Position numbers and translations under genes: made by a program. Below, piece by piece: positions 6,119 through 11,795 of a stretch of 11,795 nt of DNA; positions within the stretch are counted from its first letter, which is position 1, and the number at the start of each line of letters is the position of its first letter. Source of the DNA: Nitriliruptorales bacterium (GTDB taxonomy: Bacteria > Actinomycetota > Nitriliruptoria > Nitriliruptorales > Nitriliruptoraceae); the NCBI GenBank assembly GCA_030835875.1, contig JAURQY010000064.1, positions 1 through 11,795 of the forward strand. The letters are read 5' to 3'. The notes under the pieces are model-generated. The model had not been told where the DNA came from and ran no database searches. It worked only from the letters and a program-made list of their open reading frames with translations.

Positions 6119-7089
6119 CGCAGCGCCGAGCGGTCGGCGCGAAGGAGGTCGTGCACCGCCTCTGCGAGACGGACCGGATCGTGTCCGTCACGTTCCTCGC
6201 CGAGCCGGGCGCGGACGAGCTGCGCGCCGTCCGCGAGGATGCGCTCCTCATCGATCGCCAGCGCTGCGACCTGCGACCGCGTCTCCGTTCCCCCGCCCTC
6301 GCGGCCCGGCACGTGAGCGAGCACGACGTCGAGACGGAGCTCGGGGACGTGCTGACGCAGCGCGGCGACATGGTCGGCGAGGTCCATGCCCTCCGTCTCA
6401 CCGGGCTGCTCGCGCAGGTTGCCGACGAGGACGACGGTCGCCGGGGTGCTCGCGAGCGCTTCGGCGACTCCGTCGACGAGGAGGACGGGAAGGATGCTCG
6501 TGTAGAGCGAACCGGGGCCGAGGAGCACCAGGTCCGCGTCACGGAGCGCGTCCGTCACTCCCGCCGCGGCAGGCGGCCGCGCGGGCGAGAGCCGGACGTC
6601 GAGGATGCGACGCGTCGTCGCCACCGCCGCCTGACCGGCCACCGTGCCTGACGCGGTGTGCGCCTCGAGGTCGACGGGGTGGGTCGTCGCCGGGAGCACA
6701 CGGCCGTCCGCGCCGACGAGTGCGGCGAAGCGTCCGAGCGCCGCCAGTAGGTCGCCGTCATGCTCCTCGAGCAGCCCGAGCAGGAGGAGGTTGCCGAGGC
6801 TGTGTCCGGCGAGTTCACCACGCCCGAACCGTCGCACCGCCAGCGCACGGAGGTCCCGCTGCAGCCCGTCGTCCACACCGTCGGCGAGCGCGAGCGTCGC
6901 CATCCGGAGGTCGCCGAGCGCGACGACGTCGTGGTCCCGACGCAGCCGACCGGAGGAGCCACCGTCGTCCGCGACCGTCACGATCGCGGTCCGCGCGACA
7001 TCGAGACGCGCGAGTGCCGCGAGCGAACGCGAGCACCCGTGGCCGCCTCCGACGACCACGACCGAGGGTCGCGGGGCCTGCGTGCTCAC
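6115..7089 (-). CDS. yvcK: YvcK (GlmR/CuvA-like) uridine-diphosphate-sugar binding regulator
   Basis: The protein has 324 residues. The GTG start overlaps the rapZ stop (GTGA). Family motifs are GGGHG at 14-18 (the His form seen in actinobacterial members; Firmicutes usually have Thr), VTVADDGGSSGRLR at ~38-50, GDLRMA at 59-64, GHSLGNLLL at ~95-103, DADLVLLGPGSLYTSILP at ~184-201 and EPGETEG-like PGETEG near 230. The fold is CofD-like but the protein is not the F420 transferase. In Bacillus (GlmR) and Mycobacterium (CuvA), homologues bind UDP-sugars, are needed for growth on gluconeogenic carbon sources, and route carbon into peptidoglycan precursors. It is cytosolic, with no signal peptide. 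Lying in the same transcript as gap-pgk-tpiA fits a link between central carbon flow and wall synthesis (inference). It overlaps whiA by 4 bases (GTGA). Confidence 0.94.
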   Translation of the reverse strand: MSTQAPRPSVVVVGGGHGCSRSLAALARLDVARTAIVTVADDGGSSGRLRRDHDVVALGDLRMATLALADGVDDGLQRDLRALAVRRFGRGELAGHSLGNLLLLGLLEEHDGDLLAALGRFAALVGADGRVLPATTHPVDLEAHTASGTVAGQAAVATTRRILDVRLSPARPPAAAGVTDALRDADLVLLGPGSLYTSILPVLLVDGVAEALASTPATVVLVGNLREQPGETEGMDLADHVAALRQHVPELRLDVVLAHVPGREGGGTETRSQVAALAIDEERILADGAQLVRARLGEERDGHDPVRLAEAVHDLLRADRSALR

Positions 7090-7988
7090 TCGGCCCCGAG
7101 GTCGCGGTGGACGAGTCGGACACCGACATCCGTGCGGTCCGACAGGTGCTGGGCCACATGCTCCGCGATCGCGACGGAGCGATGCTTGCCCCCCGTGCAG
7201 CCGATCGCGACGGTCAGGTAGCGCTTCCGCTCCGCGAGGTAGCCCGGGAGCGTCACGTCGAGCAGGTCCTCGAGCCGCGCGAGGAACGGCCCCGTCATCC
7301 CCTGCCCCATCACATGTTCTCGGACCGCTGGGTCGCGGCCGTCAAGCGGACGGAGCTCCTCGACCCAGTGCGGGTTCGGGAGGAACCGGACGTCGAACAG
7401 GAGGTCGGCCTCGCGGGGGGTCCCCCGCTTGAAGCCGAACGACATGACCGTGACCTGCAGCGCATCGCGCGTCGGTCCGGACAGGAGGTCGATGATCTGG
7501 TCGCGCAGGTCGTGGACGGTGTCATCGGAGGTGTCGACGATGAGGTCGGCCTGCTCACGCAGGTCGGCGAGGAGGCGCCGCTCGGCGGCGATGCCCGACA
7601 GCAGCCCCCCGCCCGTGTCGGCGGGATGCCGACGCCGGGTCTCCTCGAACCTCCGCACCAGCACGTCGTCGTCCGCCTCGAGGAAGACGATGCGCACGTC
7701 CGCTCCCCAGGCGCGCAGCTCCGTGATCGCGCCTTCGAGATCGGCGAAGAACTCCCGTCCGCGGACGTCGGTGACGAGGCAGAGCCGCGTGACGGACGAG
7801 CCGGGTGCCGCGGCGAGTTCCGCGACCGGGCCGATGACCGCGGGCGGCAGGTTGTCGATGACGTACCAGCCGAGGTCCTCCAGCGTGTCCGAGGCCGTCG
7901 AACGGCCCGCGCCGGACATGCCGGTGATGATGAGGACGACCGGGCGCGAGGCCGCGACGTCCTGCGGCTCGAGAGACGCTTCGCTCAT
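7086..7988 (-). CDS. rapZ: RapZ / YvcJ-type P-loop nucleotide-binding protein
   Basis: The protein has 300 residues. It starts at an ATG that overlaps the uvrC stop (ATGA) and has AGGGA at 7994-7998 as ribosome site. The N-terminal half has a P-loop at 23-31 (GMSGAGRST), where Arg replaces the usual Lys. My recollection is that actinobacterial members commonly carry this, so it need not mean loss of function. EDLGWYVIDNLPP and TDVRGREFF follow. The C-terminal half has GCTGGKHRSVAIAE at ~263-276, the family hallmark. In E. coli, RapZ is an RNA-binding adaptor that directs RNase E decay of the GlmZ sRNA and so controls glucosamine-6-phosphate synthase. In Gram-positives (YvcJ) the protein binds and hydrolyses nucleotides and its role is less clear. 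Adjacency to yvcK suggests a shared role in amino-sugar or envelope precursor control (inference). No GlmZ-like RNA is visible here. Confidence 0.95.
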   Translation of the reverse strand: MSEASLEPQDVAASRPVVLIITGMSGAGRSTASDTLEDLGWYVIDNLPPAVIGPVAELAAAPGSSVTRLCLVTDVRGREFFADLEGAITELRAWGADVRIVFLEADDDVLVRRFEETRRRHPADTGGGLLSGIAAERRLLADLREQADLIVDTSDDTVHDLRDQIIDLLSGPTRDALQVTVMSFGFKRGTPREADLLFDVRFLPNPHWVEELRPLDGRDPAVREHVMGQGMTGPFLARLEDLLDVTLPGYLAERKRYLTVAIGCTGGKHRSVAIAEHVAQHLSDRTDVGVRLVHRDLGAE

Positions 7989-9892
7989 GACGGTCCCTGC
8001 GCGGTGCCGAGGTGCTCCCGCAACGCTGCGAGGAGGGTAGGCGACACGCCGGGGACGGACAGGAGCTCCTCGTCGCTCGCGGCGCGCACCCCTCGGACCG
8101 AGCCGAAGCGGCGCAGCAGCTCACGGCGACGTCCGGGGCCGACGCCGGGCACCTCCTCGAGCGCGGAACCACGGACGCTGCGGGTCCGACGTGCGCGCTG
8201 GTAGGTGATCGCGAACCGGTGCGCCTCGTCGCGGACCCGCTGGACGAGGTAGAGCGCCTCGCTCCCGCGCGGGAGGATGACGGGATCGGAGCGCCCCGGG
8301 AGCCACAGTTCCTCGAAGCGCTTCGCGAGCGCGACGAACGCGACGCCCTCGAGCGGCAGATCGGCGACGCCCTCGAGCGCAGCGGCCAGCTGCGTAGGAC
8401 CGCCGTCGATGATGACGAGCTGCGGCGGATAGGCGAACCCGCGCTGTCGCGAGGGTCCCGCGTCGAGCGGTTCGGCCTGCTCGGTCAGCAACCGCTCGAA
8501 GCGGCGGCGCACGACCTCGCGCATGGCGGCAGGATCGTCGTTCGCATCGACGCGGAGCTTGAAGCGCCGGTAGGCCTGCGTGCGCGGCAGTCCATCCTCG
8601 AGCACGACCATCGAGCCGACGACCTCGGTGCCGCCGAGGTGGGAGATGTCGAAGCACTCGATGCGCAGCGGGGCCTCGTCGAGCTCGAGCCTCTGCCGCA
8701 GGTCCTCGAGGGCTGCGCTCCGTGACGCGAGGTCCGAGGCACGACGCAGACGCGCCCGCTGCAGATGCTGCTGCGCGTTCGCCTCGACCGTGGCGAGGAA
8801 CTCGCGGCGCACGCCGCGCTGCGGGACGCTGAACGTCACTCGGCTCGTGCGACCGGTCCCGGACGTGCGGCGCAGGTCGGTCAGCAGTTCCGCGAGCGCC
8901 TCGGCCTCGTCAGGTTCTGCTGGCAGGATCACGAGCGGCGGCACGTCGTCCGACCGGTCCTCGTAGAACGCGACGACACAGCTCGTGACGAGCTCGGCCG
9001 TCGTCATGCCGCTCGACTTCTCGACGATCCAGCCGCGCTGCCCGACGAGCCGCCCGCCCCGGACGACGAAGACGTGCGCCGCCGCCTCGAGCTCGTCCTC
9101 GTGGACCGCGAGCGCGTCGAGGTCGACCGGTTGCGGCCACACGACCTGCTGCTTCGCCGTCGCTCGCCGGGCGGCCTCGAGCTGGTCGCGCAGCCGCGCC
9201 GCGACCTCGTACCGCTGCTCCGCGGCGGCCTCCTGCATCCGGGTCCCGAGGTCGTCGAGGACCGGGTCGGTCCTGCCCTCGAGGAACGCGGCGAGCCCGT
9301 CGACGAGCTCGCGGTGCTCCGCCGGGGTGACGACCCCCGTGCAGGGTGCCGCGCAGCGTCCGATGTGGTGCAGCAGGCACGGGCGTCCGCTGCGGCGCGC
9401 ACGCTCGTAGACGCCGTCGCTGCAGGTCCGGACGGGGAAGACGCGCAGCAGGAGGTCGAGCGTCGCACGGATGTCGGATGCGCTCACGTAGGGGCCGAAG
9501 CGCCGGTCCCCCGCTGCCACCGGTCCACGCTGGACGCGGGCGCGCGGGACCTCGTCGGACGTGGTCAGCACGAGCTCGGGGTAGGACTTGTCGTCGCGGA
9601 AGCGGATGTTGTGGCGCGGCCGGTGACGCTGGATGAGCGTCCACTCGAGGTGCAGCGCCGCCGCCTCGGAGTCGACGACGATCCACTCGACGCTGCGCGC
9701 GCTCTCGAGCATCGCACGGTTGCGCTCGGGGATCGTGCTCCACGACGCGAAGTAGCTCGCGAGCCGCTGCCGCAGGACGCGGGCCTTGCCGACATAGAGG
9801 ACCCGGCCACCACCGTCGAGGAACAGGTAGCAGCCCGGCGCCTCCGGGATGGTGCCCGGTGCGGGCCGGAAGGCGAGCGCCGGGTTCTGCAT
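7985..9892 (-). CDS. uvrC: UvrC, excinuclease ABC dual-incision nuclease
   Basis: UvrC makes the 3' and 5' cuts around a lesion once UvrA has loaded UvrB. The protein is 635 residues, a normal length. Domains in order: GIY-YIG nuclease at ~14-100 (PGCYLFLD with Cys21 where Val/Ile is usual, YVGKA at 33-37, Glu83, Asn95); a four-Cys cluster at 157, 172, 180 and 184, with the C-x7-C-x3-C spacing of the UvrC iron-sulfur site; UVR helix pair that contacts UvrB (~210-245); RNase H-like nuclease with Asp415 (ECFDISH), Asp496 (IDGGPTQL) and His558 (RDEAHRFA); and a tandem helix-hairpin-helix at ~576-628. ATG start is 2 bases after the uvrA stop with no strong Shine-Dalgarno, which suggests coupling to uvrA translation. 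The 3' end overlaps rapZ by 4 bases (ATGA). Confidence 0.98.
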   Translation of the reverse strand: MQNPALAFRPAPGTIPEAPGCYLFLDGGGRVLYVGKARVLRQRLASYFASWSTIPERNRAMLESARSVEWIVVDSEAAALHLEWTLIQRHRPRHNIRFRDDKSYPELVLTTSDEVPRARVQRGPVAAGDRRFGPYVSASDIRATLDLLLRVFPVRTCSDGVYERARRSGRPCLLHHIGRCAAPCTGVVTPAEHRELVDGLAAFLEGRTDPVLDDLGTRMQEAAAEQRYEVAARLRDQLEAARRATAKQQVVWPQPVDLDALAVHEDELEAAAHVFVVRGGRLVGQRGWIVEKSSGMTTAELVTSCVVAFYEDRSDDVPPLVILPAEPDEAEALAELLTDLRRTSGTGRTSRVTFSVPQRGVRREFLATVEANAQQHLQRARLRRASDLASRSAALEDLRQRLELDEAPLRIECFDISHLGGTEVVGSMVVLEDGLPRTQAYRRFKLRVDANDDPAAMREVVRRRFERLLTEQAEPLDAGPSRQRGFAYPPQLVIIDGGPTQLAAALEGVADLPLEGVAFVALAKRFEELWLPGRSDPVILPRGSEALYLVQRVRDEAHRFAITYQRARRTRSVRGSALEEVPGVGPGRRRELLRRFGSVRGVRAASDEELLSVPGVSPTLLAALREHLGTAQGPS

Positions 9893-9894
9893 GC

Positions 9895-11795
9895 TCAGCC
9901 CGTGGCGGCGCGAGACCGCGGCGACGATGTCCGTGCCGTCGCACCCGTGGTCGACCGCTTCTTCGTGGCCTTCTTCGCCGTCTTCTTCGTGGCCTTCTTC
10001 GTGGCCTTCTTCGCCGCCGTCCTCTTCGTCGACGCGGATCCGGCACGCGCACGCGACACGCGCGCCGACGCATCGGGGAGCAGCGGACGCAGGTGAGCAC
10101 CGGTGTGGCTCGCCGCGTGGACGGCGACCTCCTCGGGCGTCCCCGCGACGACGATCCGCCCGCCCCCCGAGCCACCCTCGGGGCCGAGGTCGATCACGTG
10201 GTCGGCGGTCTTGACGACGTCGAGGTCGTGCTCGATGACGATCACGGTGTTGCCCTTGTCGACGAGACGGTGCAGCACGTCGAGGAGCCGCCGGACGTCC
10301 TCGAAGTGCAGCCCCGTCGTCGGCTCGTCGAGGATGTACACCGTGCGTCCCGTCGACCTCTTGCGCAGCTCGCTCGCGAGCTTCACCCGCTGCGCCTCAC
10401 CACCGGAGAGCGTGGTCGCCGGCTGTCCGAGCCGCACGTAGCCGAGCCCGACGTCGACGAGCGTCTGCAGGTGCGACGCGATGGTCGGCAGGTTCTCGAA
10501 GAATGCGAGCGCCTGCTCGACCGACAGGTCGAGGACGTCGGCGACGGCGAGCCCTCGGTAGCGGACCTCGAGCGTCTCGCGGTTGTAGCGACGCCCCTTG
10601 CAGACCTCGCAGGGCACGTAGACGTCGGGGAGGAAGTGCATCTCGATGCGGAGCGTGCCGTCGCCGTGGCACGACTCGCAGCGGCCGCCCTTCACGTTGA
10701 AGCTGAAGCGCCCCGGCTGGTAGCCGCGGAGCTTCGCCTCCGGTGTCGACGCGTACAGCTTGCGCAGATGGTCGAACAGCCCCGTGTAGGTCGCGGGGTT
10801 CGAGCGCGGCGTGCGACCGATGGGTGACTGGTCGACGATGACGGCCTTGTCGACGAGGTCGAGCCCCTCGATGCGCCGGTGCGCGGCCGGCAGCTCGCGG
10901 GAGCCGTACACGTGCCGCATCAGCGCGCGCGCGAGGATCTCGTTGACGAGCGTCGACTTCCCGGAGCCGGACACCCCGGTCACCGCGGTGAAGGTGCCGA
11001 GCGGGAACGGGACGTCGACGCCGGTCAGGTTGTTCGCCGTCGCGTCGCGGACGACGATCGCTCCCGCGGCCGGGCTGCGACGTGCCGTCGGGACCGCGAT
11101 CGAGCGCCGTCCGGCGAGGTAGTCACCGGTCAGCGAGACGCCCTCCTCGAGCGCGAGCAGCTCCGGGACCGACCCCGAGTGCACGATGCGGCCGCCGTGC
11201 TCCCCCGCACCCGGCCCGATGTCGACGATGTGGTCCGCCGTCTCGATGGTCGTGCGGTCGTGCTCGACGACGATCAGCGTGTTGCCCAGGTCGCGCAGCC
11301 GCTCGAGCGTCGCGATGAGCCGCTCGTTGTCACGCTGGTGCAGACCGATCGACGGCTCATCGAGCACGTAGAGCACCCCGACGAGGCCGGCACCGATCTG
11401 CGTCGCGAGGCGGATGCGCTGCGCCTCACCGCCGGACAGCGTCGCCGCGGCGCGGTCGAGCTGGAGGTACTCGAGCCCGACATCGAGCAGGAAGCGCAGG
11501 CGTGCCCGGATCTCCTTGAGTACGCGCCCGGCGATGAGGAGTTCGCGGCGCGAGAGCTCGAGGTCGGCGACGAACGCGTCCGCCTCCGCGATCGACAGGC
11601 CCGTGAGCTCCGCGATCGACAGGTCACCGATGGTGACGGCGAGCACGACCGGCTTGAGCCGCAGCCCTGCGCAGTCGGGGCAGGCGACCTCGCGCATGTA
11701 CTGCTCGATGTTCTGACGCTGATGCTCGGACTCCGTCTCCTGGTGCCGACGCAGGAGCGACGGGATCACACCCTCGACGTTGGCGAGGTAGGAGC
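9895..11795 (-). CDS. uvrA: UvrA, excinuclease ABC ATPase subunit (5' partial, runs off right edge)
   Basis: This is the damage-recognition ATPase of nucleotide excision repair; UvrA dimers load UvrB onto distorted DNA. The window holds the last 632 residues. The frame is open to the window edge and begins inside the conserved YLANVEGVIP segment, so the GTG at 11769 is an internal Val and not a start. In order (residues of the visible part): an extra CxxC pair (PCPDC-type, near 38-41), ABC signature LSGGEAQRIRL (~119-129), Walker B with LDEPSIGLHQRD (~144), second Walker A GVSGSGKST (~273-281), DQSPIGRTPRSNPATYTG, the zinc module C372-x2-C375-x19-C395-x2-C398, second signature LSGGEAQRVKL (~462) and Walker B LDEPTTGLHF (~488). 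All these match the family. The oddity is the end: after the normal terminus (AHLRPLL) about 60 residues are added, with five KK pairs and a Ser/Thr/Arg-rich end. The stop is 2 bases before the uvrC start, so the two repair subunits are co-transcribed. Confidence 0.97.
   Translation of the reverse strand, partial: SYLANVEGVIPSLLRRHQETESEHQRQNIEQYMREVACPDCAGLRLKPVVLAVTIGDLSIAELTGLSIAEADAFVADLELSRRELLIAGRVLKEIRARLRFLLDVGLEYLQLDRAAATLSGGEAQRIRLATQIGAGLVGVLYVLDEPSIGLHQRDNERLIATLERLRDLGNTLIVVEHDRTTIETADHIVDIGPGAGEHGGRIVHSGSVPELLALEEGVSLTGDYLAGRRSIAVPTARRSPAAGAIVVRDATANNLTGVDVPFPLGTFTAVTGVSGSGKSTLVNEILARALMRHVYGSRELPAAHRRIEGLDLVDKAVIVDQSPIGRTPRSNPATYTGLFDHLRKLYASTPEAKLRGYQPGRFSFNVKGGRCESCHGDGTLRIEMHFLPDVYVPCEVCKGRRYNRETLEVRYRGLAVADVLDLSVEQALAFFENLPTIASHLQTLVDVGLGYVRLGQPATTLSGGEAQRVKLASELRKRSTGRTVYILDEPTTGLHFEDVRRLLDVLHRLVDKGNTVIVIEHDLDVVKTADHVIDLGPEGGSGGGRIVVAGTPEEVAVHAASHTGAHLRPLLPDASARVSRARAGSASTKRTAAKKATKKATKKTAKKATKKRSTTGATARTSSPRSRAATG
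9959..10018 (-). repeat. Five tandem 12-bp units encoding the Lys-rich UvrA tail
   Basis: On the plus strand there are five head-to-tail 12-bp units of the type ttcttcgtggcc (9959-9970, 9983-9994 and 9995-10006 are identical). The variants are ttcttcgccgtc (9971-9982) and ttcttcgccgcc (10007-10018). Read on the minus strand each gives a four-residue KK-plus-Ala/Thr unit, so the array is in frame and adds or removes four residues per unit. It is coding, not a CRISPR or intergenic repeat. Copy number may differ between strains through slippage (inference). Confidence 0.9.

Noticed and set aside
7896..7922. Arg in the RapZ P-loop as a sign of a dead ATPase
   Set aside because: The same Arg form is, to my recollection, common in actinobacterial RapZ. 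The rest of the protein is well conserved, so I treat it as normal for the group.
5817..8204. Plus-strand open frame of 795 codons opposite whiA, yvcK, rapZ and the uvrC end
   Set aside because: The composition is low-complexity Arg/Ala/Pro and then charged without any recognisable motif. The opposite strand encodes four intact conserved proteins in other frames.
9959..10018. Regular short repeats as a CRISPR or intergenic repeat array
   Set aside because: The units are 12 bp with no spacers, in frame, and inside the uvrA coding sequence.
11767..11769. GTG at 11769 as the start of uvrA
   Set aside because: The conserved YLANVEG segment is encoded upstream in the same frame up to the edge, and the N-terminal ABC domain is missing, so the gene continues beyond the window.

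Overview
The window is a GC-rich (visibly about 70% G+C) stretch of a bacterial chromosome in which every gene I can support lies on the minus strand. Gene content and order (uvrC-rapZ-yvcK-whiA-gap-pgk-tpiA) are the classic arrangement of Actinobacteria. Several motifs also have an actinobacterial look: GGGHG and GDLRMA in YvcK, an Arg instead of Lys in the RapZ P-loop, and 'EDLGWYV.DNLPP' in RapZ. A high-GC Chloroflexota-type genome with the same cluster cannot be excluded from sequence alone.

Layout in the direction of transcription (right to left): the C-terminal two thirds of uvrA enters at the right edge and runs to 9895. It is followed by uvrC (9892-7985), rapZ (7988-7086), yvcK (7089-6115), whiA (6118-5048), gap (5048-4044), pgk (4047-2836) and tpiA (2816-2037). 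Five of the seven junctions overlap by 1 or 4 bases (ATGA, GTGA or TGATG), one is 2 bases and one is 19 bases. This is therefore almost certainly one long, translationally coupled operon. It joins nucleotide excision repair (UvrA, UvrC), envelope precursor control (RapZ, YvcK), a developmental/cell-division regulator (WhiA) and the triose-phosphate part of glycolysis (Gap, Pgk, TpiA). A perfect 13-bp GC stem lies 3 bases after the tpiA stop codon and probably ends the unit.

After a 125-bp spacer with palindromic elements comes a second two-gene unit. It encodes a BlaI/MecI/CopY-type winged-helix repressor (1911-1510) and an M56 (BlaR1-type) membrane zinc metallopeptidase (1502-102). This is the layout of a protease-relieved repressor system, but the protease lacks a penicillin-binding sensor domain and no beta-lactamase is in view. 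A further gene may begin at base 18 and run off the left edge.

I found no wholly new system. The items most worth a second look are: (1) a histone-H1-like Lys/Ala/Thr tail on UvrA encoded by five tandem 12-bp units; (2) a strong hairpin buried in an extra C-terminal tail of WhiA just upstream of gap; (3) the orphan BlaI/M56 pair with an ectodomain I do not recognise; and (4) an inverted-repeat candidate operator in front of the repressor gene.
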